DNA from: Centrapalus pauciflorus
Taxonomy: Eukaryota > Streptophyta > Magnoliopsida > Asterales > Asteraceae
NCBI GenBank assembly: GCA_020465985.1
Contig: JAANYP010002038.1
Coordinates: forward strand, 434,001-498,000
DNA length: 64,000 bases
Direction: 5' to 3'
Made by a program: the position numbers and the translations under genes. Shown piece after piece: positions 50,016-63,250 of the stretch. How positions within the stretch are numbered: position 1 is the first letter of the stretch; every line of letters begins with the position of its first letter. The notes below the pieces were generated by a model that ran no database searches, was not told the DNA's origin, and was given only the letters and a program-made list of their open reading frames with translations.

Positions 50016-51973
50016 CTATTACCATTGAATAACACATTCTCAAACTTCAATTCTGAATGCTACATGTACCAAACTAGCTTTTATTTGCACAGAAAAGGAG
50101 ACTTACAACATTAAGAATATACTAAAGATGTACCACACTAGTATGAAAAATAACTTATCTATTACATCAGCTACATCCATAGGATTCTTGAAGCTTGGTA
50201 GAACTACTTTATGTTCATCAACAATACTAGTATTTGTGTAAGCTAGCTCTCTATATCAGAACATTTTTCAATATCAAAAGAAGCATACTTCTCATTTTTA
50301 TTATTTCCCCTTAGAACTAGGAGTAGAAACCTTGTTTTGAACCAATTCTCTAAAAGATCAAAATATCAAATCTAATAGACCTGAGCAGTGACAACGCTAA
50401 TTGCTTAACGAGTCCGACCCGGGCATATGTTCATCATCCGTCTACATGCTCATTAATTATCGCAATTTCTTGAATCCCTCGGAACTCAAAATTTATGTTC
50501 CTTTGATGCATTCATAATCACAAAATCCTGATGAAATTTCGGATGTCATGCCCCATCTTGATCGCACCACCCAGACAACGAAGGATCCCTGTGAAACCCA
50601 AATCGATCCTTCATCATAAGCAATTTCTTCAATCCATAAGTCGCTCACTACCATTTCGTTTTCAATATCTAGTTATATTCATACAAACCCTAACGGCATG
50701 ATTTCCGCTAACAGCAGCACATGAATTATGAATACCTATCTAGTAAGATGGCATATAGATGACAAAATTATGGTATACCCTTCGGTGGAAATCGAATCCG
50801 TCGCACGAGTCCAATCAATCCAGGGTCTACAAACGTCAATAACAATCAAGAAGATTTCACTCATGACTCATGCAGCTAAATTGTCGTAAAATGTTCATTG
50901 AAAAACACATACCTGTCTGTGTTAATTAATGGAGTCCAGTTGCTACGATACTGGGAAGATAATCCGGTGAAATTCATGCATAAAAAAGTTTGGCTATTCG
51001 CGTGTTCGGGTTTCTGCAGATCATGGATACATCCCACATCCGAGATCCGAACATTTATCTTTTCTGCCTGCAATGTTTGAATCAAAAAGACGGATCAAAC
51101 CCGATTAAAATTATAACAAAAAAAAATTTAGTATTGAGAAACCCCGTCCATTTGTTTATTTTCATAATTAAATCTCTAAACTCTTTTTCACATCGCTTAA
51201 GCGTTTAGCTTCCTAAATTACTTTTGTCTTATTTAAAAGTTTAAAAAGTATAAAACATCGTTTTCTTAATTAATTTTATCACGTAAACTACCTTTTTAAA
51301 CCCAACGAAAAACACGACTCCGTCATTTTTGTTCACCATACGTCAACCTTATTCTTCATTGCTTAGCGTTTCATCTCCAAAAACAAGACTCCCTCATTTT
51401 TATTAATATGTTAAAAACCTATTTATAGTTAAAATAAATTTGTATATCATACGGGTTAATAAAGTAGTTAAATAGTAAGAAAAAAGTAATGACTTAATCA
51501 GTAATATGAATAAAGAAAATTATTTTTTTAAAGATAAATCATTTAATAAAGTAATTGTTTTACCGACTTAACACGATGCAAGTAAAAAAAATAGAGTTTT
51601 GAGTAAGAAAAAAAATATATATGAGTACCAACTTTCACTTTTTTATTTGAACTCACAGTTGTTTCTCTTATTACGAGAGCTGTTGTATGTAACTAAAATA
51701 CTTCCTTATGGACTGGGCAATACTTCGATCCATATTAACAAAAAAAATGGGCAAGCCTCTTCGCCATCCTAATTATTTGAATTGCTTTCCTTGTTCTCAC
51801 TTGAATCTCACAAAAGTTCACAAATTACATTTTGACGCACACCGTACGTTAATCCAACTTATTTATTCACATTTTGACTTGTAGACCATATGGAATGAAA
51901 ATTGATCGAGATTGTATTCTTTTTACATTTTTTTGATGCAGTTTTCAAAATCCCTCAAGTAATAAAACCAACC
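50016..51973. other. Intergenic DNA, nothing certain
   Basis: It may hold lost 5' exons of the translocator pseudogene, but none are recognisable. A segment from about 51115 to 51540 has weak similarity to the GGGTTAATA MITEs (CTCTAAACTC, TTAAGCG), without clear ends. Short open frames near 50876-51208 show no domain. Confidence 0.4.
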
Positions 51974-51990
51974 ATCTAATTTGTTATATA

Positions 51991-52156
51991 CCAATGGGGT
52001 TTAGCTCATTTGGTAAGAGGGTGGAGATGTAAGTGAGAGGTCACGGGTTCGATTCCCGTCAGAGACAAGTTGAAATTTAGGTAAAGAAAGTAAGTTTTGG
52101 GGTAAATGAGTACTTTTAGAAGTAGGACTGTGATAGTTTGTCGTTCAAAAAAAAAA
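51991..52156 (+). mobile_element. tRNA-derived SINE, copy 2, with target duplication
   Basis: It starts CCAATGGGGTTTAGCTCATT with an A box (TAGCTCATTTGG), then a B box (GGTTCGATTCC) 47 bp on, as in a tRNA gene with internal Pol III promoter. A non-tRNA body follows, and the end is GTCGTTC with about 10 A. A perfect 17-bp target duplication, ATCTAATTTGTTATATA, lies at 51974-51990 and 52157-52173. It encodes nothing and must have used LINE machinery. The other copy is at 11159-11326. Confidence 0.92.
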
Positions 52157-52560
52157 ATCTAATTTGTTATATAATCAATTTGCTTTTCGAAAAAGAAAAA
52201 AGATGGTATTTGTCAAAGCTTTGAAATTGAATACTTGACATTCACTCAATCATGAATCATGTGTTCATGTAATGTAATGGGTGTCTATGTATATTCTCTT
52301 ACGAAATTAATATAACAAAAATACCACCTAAACAAATAAAAAACAATGCAACCACTTCACATTCTACAAGTTGTAGAATTGAAAGACGGCCTATTAAACG
52401 AGTTCAATTTATTAAACTTTACCAGGTTTTTGTGTTCAAACTCAAGTTTTATACACTCTTACCCATCGTAAAGCACGGTCAAAATTCCTGGTTATCAATA
52501 TTTATCCTCGGTGTCGTCTCGTTAATTTCAGTTGTCCTGTTCGACAATCATATTATAGGC

Positions 52561-53213
52561 CAGGCCCGTCTTTTAACCTGTGCAGTCTGGTCAACTGCAC
52601 AGGGCCCCCATTATTCATGGACCTCCAAAATGTTATTTGTATATATGGTTCAACTTACATTTAAAGAAGAAAAAAAAAAAAAAAAGACAGCCCAAGCATT
52701 CCCAGTGACCCCAAACACATTTGGAAGATGGTAGATTGATGTATGTGTGTTGAGAAACAGAGAGTCAGAGAGATAAGACTTATCCTCTCAAAAAGTACAG
52801 TGGTTTAAATTTTACTTGATATTAAATATTACTTTAAAGGACATTGAGTAATTGAAGACTGGGTTTAACTACAACTCTAGTTACCATACTAGTTAAAGAA
52901 CTGTTACTGCTAAAGTAATGGAGTGGATTAAGTATGTAAACATTTAACTATTCTTTAAATATTAGTAACTAGTTTATTACACACGTATTATGTAGATATT
53001 TTTAATATATATAAAATATAATAAATTAAAAGGTAAAGATATAAATATTATTTTTTTAATCAAAAGTATATTATAATGATATTATTATTTACTGTGACCT
53101 AACAATTTATATGATATTAAGGAATTTATTTTAATACATGAAAAATCTATATGTTGAAAGGGCCTATTTTATAAGTATTGTACAGGGCCTCGGAAATCCA
53201 TGAAACGGCCCTG
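52561..53213. mobile_element. hAT-type non-autonomous element, 653 bp
   Basis: The left end is CAGGCCCGTCTTTTAAC and the right end inverted is CAGGGCCGTTTCATGGAT. A perfect 8-bp duplication, TTATAGGC, lies at 52553-52560 and 53214-53221. A second inverted pair is TGCACAGGGCCCC near the left and GAGGCCCTGTAC near the right. The element contains a Helitron 3' tail on the minus strand. No transposase. Confidence 0.85.
52969..53115 (-). mobile_element. Decayed Helitron 3' tail inside the hAT element
   Basis: Read on the minus strand it resembles the last 150 bp of the Helitron at 11675-12167. It ends AATAAACTAG before T, and the former hairpin now reads CTACATAATACGTGT. No 5' Helitron end was found within the host element. 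Confidence 0.6.
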
Positions 53214-53221
53214 TTATAGGC

Positions 53222-53821
53222 CTTTAAACATAAAAAATTATATATAAAGTTTCTCTTATAAAACTTATTGAAAACCATATTACTCGTAAATTAATTAAAG
53301 TTTATGAATAATACTGAAAATTTTTGAAAACATGTGAACAATAATAATAACAAGAATAATAATTATATGATAAGTAGTTATTAAACTAAAAATAAAAATG
53401 TTAAAATAAAATCACAAACACTTTTGTACCACCCTACGGGCCCCACCCATCCTTCTTCTCCTTCCCACACTTTCGCTTTCTAAGTAATCAGACTACCTTT
53501 TTTTCTTCAACACCTTTCTTTGCTCTCTCTCATTCTCTTAATAATCATGAGGTATGTAAAAAAATTATTTTGATGACAATGTGTTAGATGTTCATCTACA
53601 TTTTTTAAGACAGGTCAAAAGTATTGTTAGTTTCAACTAACTTGTGAATCCTTCTTTCTCTTCATGTTTAACTCCATATGGATAATCAAAAGATACATAC
53701 ACACACACATATATACATGTATATTCACAAAATTTTGGAGGCACTTTGTTTTTGGAGATCTGTGTTATTGAGCAGGCTGCACCTGCTCATGCCCAGCCCT
53801 GTTTATCCTTATTATATATCT
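53222..53821. other. Intergenic DNA
   Basis: No supported gene. A pyrimidine-rich stretch (53440-53545) followed by ATGAGGTATG looks like a leader and donor site, but no coding exon follows. CAGCCCTG near 53800 could be an old hAT end. Confidence 0.4.
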
Positions 53822-53830
53822 TTAAGATAA

Positions 53831-54233
53831 GGGTTAATACTGGAAAAACCCCACGGACTTTCATGTAATTATCGATTAAGTCACTGAATTTTTTTTTCGA
53901 GTAGTTAAGTCCCTAAACAAAATTTGTCTTATTCAAAACTATATATTTTTAACTTGTTACCTGTTTAACAGGTAAAACAATTCGTTTGTCGAATAGTTTA
54001 TTATTAAAAAAAAACCAACATTTTTTCTAATTTTCACGATTAAGTCATTGGACTTTCTTTTTTCTTGTTTAGGTCACTGTACCGTTTACCGGTTAGTGAC
54101 TTGCTAAACAAGTTAAATATATAGTTTTGAATAAGACACAAATTGTCTAGGGACTTAAACACTCGGAAAAAAAAATACAATGACTTTATCGATAAATTCA
54201 CGAAAGTTCGTAGGGTTTTTTGAATATTAACCC
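53831..54233. mobile_element. Mutator-type foldback MITE, GGGTTAATA family, copy 3
   Basis: The left end is GGGTTAATACTGGAAAAACC and the right end inverted is GGGTTAATATTCAAAAAACC. A perfect 9-bp target duplication, TTAAGATAA, lies at 53822-53830 and 54234-54242. The halves are near-complete inverted copies (TTAAGTCACTGAA, AGTCCCTAAACAA, TTGTCTTATTCAAAACTA). Confidence 0.85.
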
Positions 54234-54242
54234 TTAAGATAA

Positions 54243-54755
54243 TTATAAAAAAGTCTTATGAAACCCGTTATAATTATTGTAATTTACGTTATAATTGCAT
54301 AATGTAAAGGGGTTTATAGTTGTTTGTGAAGTTTATTTATCACTGATGCTTTAAGGAAAAAAATACGCCTTTAAATAAGTTAGATAATATATTATAATCA
54401 ATAATTAATATTATACATTTGTGTCCTCAGAATTCACACATGACATTCCACGTTATGCTAATTTTCCATAAAGAAATATGGTTAAAACATGTGTAATCAC
54501 AGTGTTAACACAATCATATATATAATAATATAATAATAACTACTTTTACAATTGATAAATACAACATTAATTATTAATTAATATAATAACGTACACATGA
54601 TTTAGTTGTATACACGTGTTTAACTTTAACTACATTGTTAACACGTTCTTGTATAATCAATTTATAATAACAAATTAAACAATTATGTTTCATGAATCAT
54701 GAGTTTTCTTTTGTTGATAATGATATATATAGGAGAGTAGGAGTCATATACAGCC
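54243..54755. other. Intergenic DNA, nothing recognised
   Basis: AT-rich, with no gene or element boundary that I can support. Confidence 0.5.
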
Positions 54756-54771
54756 ATATATATATACATAC

Positions 54772-54856
<85 letters not shown>
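54756..54856. repeat. (TA)n microsatellite with (TACA)n
   Basis: About 45 units with a short TACA stretch near 54767-54784. Left border of the next element. Confidence 0.95.

Positions 54857-56106
<1,250 letters not shown>

Positions 56107-56181
<75 letters not shown>
56107..56181. repeat. (TA)n microsatellite
   Basis: About 37 TA units; right border of family B copy 2. Confidence 0.95.
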
Positions 56182-56187
<6 letters not shown>

Positions 56188-56191
56188 TTTA

Positions 56192-56588
56192 GGGTTAATA
56201 TTGAAAAACTTAATCAACTTTTCACATTTTCTCAATTAAGTCTCTGAACTTTTTTTTCCATATGTTTAAGTCTATAAATTATGTTTGTCTTATTCAAAAG
56301 TATATATCATTGACCGGCTACCGGATTTGTCAGTAAAACACAACTAATAATACAAAAATTTTAGGGACTTAAGCGCTAATTAAGATATGAAAAGATGATG
56401 GGTTTGTAAAACATTAATCAAGTAAAAAAAAATTGAAGTTACTTGTTTAGTAATCGGTCAAACAAGTCATATATACACTTTTGAATAAGATAAAAATAGT
56501 TTAGGAACTCAAACAATAAGAAAAAAAATTTTAGGGACTTAATCACGAAAATAAAAAATTGTTGATAGGATTTTTCCGATTTTAACCC
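56192..56588. mobile_element. GGGTTAATA-family foldback MITE, copy 4
   Basis: The left end is GGGTTAATATTGAAAAACTT and the right end inverted is GGGTTAAAATCGGAAAAATC. Flanks TATTATTTA and TTTTATTTA match at 8 of 9 positions, as for a Mutator-type duplication. The interior has the shared GTCTTATTCAAAA and CCGGCTACCGG blocks. Confidence 0.75.
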
Positions 56589-56984
56589 TTTTATTTATAT
56601 ACAACGCATAGTCAATTTGGTAACTAAAATTGGCGATGGTTCAAATGTTATGCTCATCGAACTTCACAAGAGAAGCAGAACTTCTTGGGTTGAATCAAAA
56701 AAATTAAAGAACGTGTTCGGCTCATCAGCTGACCAACATGTATCATTGTTCGATTAACTCGATTTATCTTTTTATATAGTGGATAAAAAACGGGTGGACT
56801 TGTTGGCGTATTAACATTTTGAAAAGTTTTAATCGAACTTTAAGACATATTTTAAAACATGCATACCATGGTAATCAATATTGTGAAACGATGTTGGTGA
56901 TCTATTGTATTTAAGGGTTTTTTTCTTGTAATAACATTTGTAAATATGCTGCCTAACCTTTGACTCAAACGACAAAACTTAGAG

Positions 56985-57353
56985 AGTGTTCAGATTTGCG
57001 TTTGAAAAATTGCTGTAGCGTTTTGGAAACTAATAATCAGATAATAGCTGTAACAAAAAGTGTTTGCAGGAAATGTAGTGTTTGGTTTAGCTTCTGCTGT
57101 TTGCTATCATAATTACCAAATAATCAGTTTTTAAAGTGTTTGGATTTGCGTTTTTACTTGTAAATGATCAAATAATTACTTGTTAAGCAAATAAGCTACA
57201 TTTTTCAACTTATGAAAAAGTGTGGTAGAATCAACTCTAAACGCAAATAATCACTTATTAAGGTATGCAATCCAAACACTTTAAACTAATTATTTACGTT
57301 ATTGTAACGTAATAAGCTAATAATCTGATTTATAACGCAAAACCAAACACCCT
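56985..57353. mobile_element. hAT-like MITE, about 369 bp
   Basis: The left end is AGTGTTCAGATTTGCGTTT and the right end inverted is AGGGTGTTTGGTTTTGCGTT. CTTAGAG occurs directly outside both ends (7 of 8 bp if an hAT 8-bp duplication). Interior AAGTGTTTGGATTTGCG blocks recur in both orientations. Confidence 0.65.
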
Positions 57354-58442
57354 CTTAGAGTCTTGGACGCAAGGATGACCAAACAAATCCTACCCTATGG
57401 AGTTCCTTATAGTGTTGGTGTTACACTATTTGTATTTCTTATATAAATAGAATGAATTTTAATATCTATCTATATCATAATAAATAATAAAAAGTAACAA
57501 AATTGTTACTTGTTATCTTTTTTTTTAAAAAATTTTTTTGACACTTGTCATTTTCTTATTTAATTTGTCATTTGTCATTTTCTTAGTTATTTAATTTACA
57601 ACTTGTCATTTTTACAAATTATCATGTTATTTACTAGAACTACTAATAATATCTGATCAAATCCAGTTCAGTCCAATATATCAAAATCTAATTTAATAAT
57701 TAAGTGACTACATTTTCATTAAACTAAATTTATTTTTTATATATTTATAAATATTTATTTTTAAAATCAACTCATATAATAGATTTGTATTAACCTAGTT
57801 ACTATAATTTGAATACTAATTTATTAACTCATATAGTATACGGATCTGTTTGAATAATAACATTTTTAATAAATTACAAATTTAAGAATAATTGTAGAAT
57901 TTAATAATAAACTGCACAAACTATGAATATTATGAAGGAGATGTGACTCAGTATTTATTTTAAACATTATAGATTATAGATTTATTTAAGAAATTACAAA
58001 TTTAATCATAATAAATCCTAAGTTTTATTTATAATTAATAACAATACATAATTGAGATACAATAAACCTTACCTCTATTAATAAATTAATATCAAGAACC
58101 CTCAGAAATAGGAATTTTCGTTTTACATGTGCTGTATGTTAACCATTGAAAATAGATTATATTAATACAAAGTTGGTAACAAAATCCCTAAAACATAGTA
58201 ATTATAAATAAATTGAAATTAATCATTTAAACAAAAAAAAAAATTATAAATTACACGTGCCAAATGAAGAATCGTCAATTGGCAGTGTAGTTAAGTGCCA
58301 AAAGTCGATCTATTTACTCTTTTTAATAGAATAGATAGAGATAATGAACCAAAAATCCAAACATGTCTTTAAAGGAGTGTGGTAGGGGCAACTTTACAAG
58401 GCCTACAGTTTGCTATGGCCCTAAATATAGAGGATCTTCTAT
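57354..58442. other. Intergenic DNA with Helitron-like end
   Basis: On the minus strand near 58338 the sequence TCTATTCTATTAAAAAGAGT resembles the 5' end of the Helitron at 11675. On the plus strand near 57464 ATCTATCTATATCATAATAA is also similar. No matching 3' hairpin end was found, so boundaries are not set. No gene supported. Confidence 0.4.
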
Positions 58443-59154
58443 TAGGGATGGCAATGGGGCGGGACGGGGCGGGGATCTCAGTTCCCGTCACCATCCCCGC
58501 TTCATAATCCTCTCCCCCATCCCCGGCCCCATCCCCGTCAGGGAATGAGTTCTTATTCCCGTCCCCGTCCCAATCGGGGATCGGGGATCCCCGTCGGGGA
58601 ATCGGGTTTTTCAAGCTCCTAAAGATTATTTAAATTTAAACTATAGTCTTACCTTTGGGATAGACGATGGACCCGCCATTCGACATGATGCAGCATTTTG
58701 AAAGAATAGTAATTTAGTATAAAAATATATGTAAATAAACATTAAAAAAATTAATTCAAACATATTTGAGGCATCTACATATATAACCTATAATTTGTTA
58801 TAAAACTAAGACAAAGAAATGGATGCAAAACATTTTTAAAACCAATGAAATGAAAAATAACAATAGTATTTTTAAACTATAGAAAAGTCATATACAATAA
58901 TATTAATATATTATATAAAATGTAATGAATAATTTACATTGTAAAGTTAAATATATATAATAATTTATATTAAAACATAATTTATAACCGGGGTCGGGTT
59001 CGGGGTCGGGGATTAAAGTGTCTCCCCGCCCCATCCCCATTATTTTAAATCGGGGATTCCCCGTCCCCATCCCCGGTCAACTCGGGGATTCCCCGGTCAA
59101 ATCGGGGTCGAGTTACGGGTTTCCTGTCGGGGTTGGGTTTTTTTGCCATGCCTA
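58443..59154. mobile_element. hAT-type element with GC-rich ends, 712 bp
   Basis: The left end is TAGGGATGGCAATGGGG and the right end inverted is TAGGCATGGCAAAAAAAC. A perfect 8-bp duplication, TCTTCTAT, lies at 58435-58442 and 59155-59162. Each end has about 150 bp of GGGGATCCCCG-like palindromic repeats, in contrast to an AT-rich centre. No transposase. Confidence 0.85.
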
Positions 59155-59195
59155 TCTTCTATAGTGATTAATCAACATGGTTGTGTCATATTTAG

Positions 59196-59460
59196 TCATT
59201 AAACTATTTTTTTTTACCGATTTAGCCACTAAACTTTAGTTTATTGTTATTTTTTGACGAAAATGAATAAAAGCATGCAAAATATAAAGTTTAATGGCCA
59301 AATCGAGACAATTTTCAGTGGTTAAAATAGTAAAAAAAAATCAATTTAATGGCTAAATGTGTATACAAAATATAGTTTAATGGTTAAATCGGGACAAAAA
59401 TAGTTTAATAACTAAATCAAATAAAATAATAAAAGTTGGATGATCCAAATCGTACTTAAC
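59196..59460. mobile_element. Foldback MITE
   Basis: TTAAACTATTTTTTTTTACC with GATTTAGCCACTAAAC on the left is mirrored by GGTTAAATCGGGACAAAAAT and AGTTTAATAACTAAAT on the right. Outer limits are approximate. Confidence 0.5.
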
Positions 59461-59603
59461 CCTCTTAGGAAAAGCTATCACAATTGTTTTATCAAGCATT
59501 CAAAAACTTTTAAATATATACCATCTAACCATCTTCTTTTTAACAAAAATTATTTTGTTTAATTTCTAATTTGAGGTTATTAAATTTTGATTTAAAAAAA
59601 AAA

Positions 59604-60472
59604 CAATTTTCATCCATGTGAGTTATTGTTTATCTGGATTCAATTCCTAAATTTTAATAATATTATTTTCCATCCCAATTTTGTTGATTTGGTATGGATT
59701 TAGTCTCCGAACTATTAAACTAAATGACCAAACATTTAAATTTTTCAAAAGAATTATCTTATCTTTAAATGAGATTTTTTTAGTTCTTGTGGTTTTTATT
59801 AGTTTTATTTATAGTCTAAACTTTACTTTACTTTTTTGTTTTTATTATTTTTCTTTATTATTATATTTAGTTTATTTACAAATATGAAGTTCATATGTAT
59901 AACTATTTTTTTAGTATTTTATTTATATACATAATTTATACATCATTTCTTCATTAGTTTTAAAAATATCATGTTCTTTTTAGTTTAAAAATACTTTTAG
60001 ATCATACTTTTATTATTTTTAAACTAAATTAATAAAGAAAATGGTATAAAATCTCATTTATAAAGAAAATGATTTATAAGTATGATCTAAAAGATTTTTT
60101 TAAACTAAATTAATAAAGAAAATGATGCTTTTGTATGAATAAAGAAAACAACATTTGAAATGAATAAAGAAAACGACGTGAAATTATGTAGATAAATACA
60201 ATACTGAAAAAATAATTATATTTATATATTAAGTATATTTGTAATAAATATAATAATTATTATTATAATAAAATTTGGACTTTAAATGTGATTAATAAAA
60301 ATCACATGGGCTAAAAGCGTTCCACTTAAAATGGTAAAATGATCATTTTAAAAAAGTTTATTGTTGGGTCATTGAATGCAGGTCAAATTAGCAAATCAAG
60401 GACGAAAAATGACATTATTAAAATTTTGGGATCAAATCCGAGTAAACCATTAAATCACAGGGACAAAAATTG
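59604..60472. mobile_element. Long-inverted-repeat element, about 870 bp
   Basis: The left end starts CAATTTTCATCCATGTGAG and the right end inverted starts CAATTTTTGTCCCTGTGAT. Similarity continues inward for about 90 bp through ATTCAATTCCTAAATTTTAA versus TTTGATCCCAAAATTTTAA. The interior has two copies of AAACTAAATTAATAAAGAAA (near 60020 and 60099). No coding region. Confidence 0.6.
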
Positions 60473-60478
60473 TCTTTG

Positions 60479-61908
60479 TCTTAACATTTTAAAGTTATTA
60501 GTATAATGTTTCTTGAATATTTTGATTAACATGTGTAATAGTTATATTTAAAGTTGTTGTACATAAAGTACCTAGGCGCGGACCGAGGTGAGGGTGGGGT
60601 ATCCGAAATAACGTTGCTTCATAGTGAAAACTTTTAAAAAATTTATATGTATAATCGGTAAATTTTCATATGTGCAACTTATAGTATTAAAAGAATTATG
60701 CGTGCAACTTGAATAATTTGGTATCTTTTCACAATCTTTGAGTATTCTTTCATAATTTTGGTATTCGTTACTTGAATTTAGGGTTTAATTGTGATTTGTG
60801 TTGAAAAAATAACTTGAAAGTTTAAATTTTGTGTAATTAATTAATGATGTGACGTCTAATTGAAAGTCCAAACTCAAAAGTGATTTGTGATTTGTTATTT
60901 GGTTTTTATGATAATTATGTAAATGTAATCATGTGATGTATAATTGTTAATTGAAAGTTTAACATTTGTGTAGTCTAGGGTTTAAATTTTATTTGTGATT
61001 TGTGTTTTTAGTTCTTTTAATTGAAAAGTTCGTAGGTGTGTTGAATATTAGAATCTTTAATTGTTAATTTGTTAATTATAGGAATAATGGATACAATTAT
61101 CAATAAAAAGTTAATGGAAATTGATAGTAATCAAGGTCATGCTTTAAGAGTTAGAAGATTTGATACTAATGAATTCGATAACATCACAAAACCATAAACA
61201 CAACCACGTCTTTTTAATACTTCAATTCCTTCAATCTCAATTACAATTGACTTGAATAATTTTAAATTATAAATATCTATGTATTTGTCTGACCCGATCC
61301 GACCAAAACAATCATTTGAATATTTAAACCGTAAATGCAACGAAATTTTATGTAACGAGTCCATTTGGTGACTGAGTTGGAACTTGGAAATACCTATCTT
61401 TTAGTTAGGATAGACATAGGACCACTAAATTTTTAGAGAACGGCGCTATCATGGTTGCTGAAAGAATGGAAGTACAAACATATACTGTGACATAAGTGGA
61501 ATTCAAAAAGACATTTTATTTAATTATTTTATTAAAAATATAGATATTTAATTATTTTATTAAAAAATATAGATATTTAATTAAAGGATACAAAAGAATC
61601 AATAATTGTAGGGTAGAGTGAGTGACACAAGGCAAAAACGTGGGAATAAACAAGTGAAGAAACCTATATCCACGACTTTTGCTTCCATCCACGCGTTTCT
61701 AATTCTATTCGCATGTAATGGTATTATTTGGATTTTGTATTTATTTATTTATCCAAACCAAGTGGCACTCGCACTCTCGCAGCAGTGTCTCTCTTCACTC
61801 TTTCGGCTCCAAACATTTTTCAGGTGTTTTTACCACCGTTCTCGGGTCATAGATCAAGTAGTCTCATGTTCTCACGAAAATAAAAAGTAATCTTACTAAA
61901 ACACAACC

Positions 61909-61910
<2 letters not shown>
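60479..61910. other. Intergenic DNA, nothing certain
   Basis: No gene supported. From 61640 to 61880 the base composition is less AT-rich and pyrimidine-rich (CTCTCTTCACTCTTTCGGC), like a plant 5' leader. The open frame there (61618-61890) has no known domain and the next 500 bp are repeats. Confidence 0.4.

Positions 61911-61989
<79 letters not shown>
61911..61989. repeat. (TA)n microsatellite
   Basis: About 39 TA units; left border of the family E element. Confidence 0.95.
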
Positions 61990-61991
<2 letters not shown>

Positions 61992-62371
61992 ATATGGATC
62001 ACGTGAGAATGGATTTTATCGTGAGAAATGGTGAGAAGGAGGGTTTTGCATTGATATTGAATCAACAAACTATTGATTCATGATTATTGATTCATTATCA
62101 ATACTTTTGAACCAAATATATTGATTTGAATCATCATTTACGGGCTAAAAATGATGATTCAGTAATAATGCATTTTTTGCGGTCATGATGCACCAAAAAA
62201 TTTATTCATGTTTTTTTGTGATCCGAGTTCGATATAATCAAATACATGTGATTCAACAATATCTAAAATGAATCAATAATCATGAATCAATAGTTTGTTG
62301 ATTCAATATCAATGCAAAAACCTCATTCTCATCATTTCTCACTATAACATCCATTCTCACGTGATCCAGAA

Positions 62372-62373
<2 letters not shown>
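61990..62373. mobile_element. TA-flanked element with ~100-bp inverted repeats, family E
   Basis: The left end has GGATCACGTGAGAATGGATT and the right end inverted has GGATCACGTGAGAATGGATG. The arms match over about 100 bp with few differences, including TTGCATTGATATTGAATC and AACTATTGATTCATGATTAT on both sides. A spacer of about 170 bp separates them. (TA)n arrays border it on both sides. No coding capacity. Confidence 0.85.

Positions 62374-62435
<62 letters not shown>
62374..62435. repeat. (TA)n microsatellite
   Basis: About 31 TA units, shared as a border by elements E and F. Confidence 0.95.
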
Positions 62436-62438
<3 letters not shown>

Positions 62439-62799
62439 TAAGGATCTTTTGTGAACATTTTATTCGTTGTGAACATTGTGAACAACCATAAAATAGCTTT
62501 TGAATCTTATGAATCTTATTGAAAATACTACTGAACCCTTCTATTAACCCATTAATCTTATTGGATCCTATGGATTTTATTGAATCCAATTAATTTGTCG
62601 AATCTCATGAATCTTGTTGAATCTTATGCATCTTGTTATAAAAACTACGTACTATGAACCTTTTGAATGTTCTGAATCTTAAACAGACACTTCTATGAAC
62701 CTTTTGAATTATATGAATCATATTACAAACACTTGTTGATATATATGAATGATTATATGTATTTTTTTTATTTGTTCACAATGTTCACAATGATCCCAT

Positions 62800-62802
<3 letters not shown>
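62436..62802. mobile_element. TA-flanked inverted-repeat element, family F
   Basis: The left part has GGATCTTTTGTGAACATTTT and GTTGTGAACATTGTGAACAA. The right end inverted has GGATCATTGTGAACATTGTG. The interior repeats a GAATCTTATGAATCTTNTTG-like unit many times. (TA)n arrays border both sides. Confidence 0.72.

Positions 62803-62890
<88 letters not shown>
62803..62890. repeat. (TA)n microsatellite
   Basis: About 44 TA units; right border of element F. Confidence 0.95.
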
Positions 62891-62892
<2 letters not shown>

Positions 62893-62900
62893 GAGAAGTT

Positions 62901-63242
62901 TATGGTCCGTTTAGTTGTCATATTTTCAGTAAAAATTTTCACTGAAAACAATGATCATTGGAAACACATTTTTTATTTTCTTTTTTCAGTTTTTAATTTC
63001 TAGTTTTTAGCTTTCAAAATTACAAGTAAACTTGAAAACATATTTTTTAGGTTTTCACAATTTATTTTCAATCTAGTTACCCCAATATATGTTACAAAAA
63101 GAAATGAAAAAGACAAAAAAAAAAAATTTATGACATATCCAAACACATTCTCAATTCTAAAATGTGTTTTCTTAAAAATCATTATGTTTTTCGTTTTATT
63201 AAAATCTCCAAATTGTAAATTCTCGTTTACTAAACGCACCAT
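62901..63242. mobile_element. Probable MITE with TATGGT termini
   Basis: The left end is TATGGTCCGTTTAGTTGTC and the right end inverted is TATGGTGCGTTTAGTAAAC. Inner blocks mirror each other weakly (GAAAACACATTTT against AAAACATATTTT). A TTA/TAA target is possible but not clear. Confidence 0.5.
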
Positions 63243-63250
63243 AAATATAT

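Noticed and set aside
52000..52070. Apparent tRNA gene (GGTTTAGCTCATTTGG...GGTTCGATTCC)
   Set aside because: The boxes fit, but the 3' part does not close an acceptor stem. The unit continues into a non-tRNA body with a poly(A) tail and a 17-bp target duplication, so it is a SINE.
52501..53818. TTTATCCT found at 52501 and again just after CAGCCCTG near 53811, as if a 1.3 kb hAT element had an 8-bp duplication
   Set aside because: The sequence after the left TTTATCCT (CGGTGTCG) does not pair with CAGGGCTGG at the other end, and the interval already contains a complete hAT with its own duplication. Probably coincidence.
61618..61890. 90-codon open frame in a less AT-rich segment, possibly a leader and first exon
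   Set aside because: No domain, no splice partner and no homologous continuation could be found. Left as intergenic.
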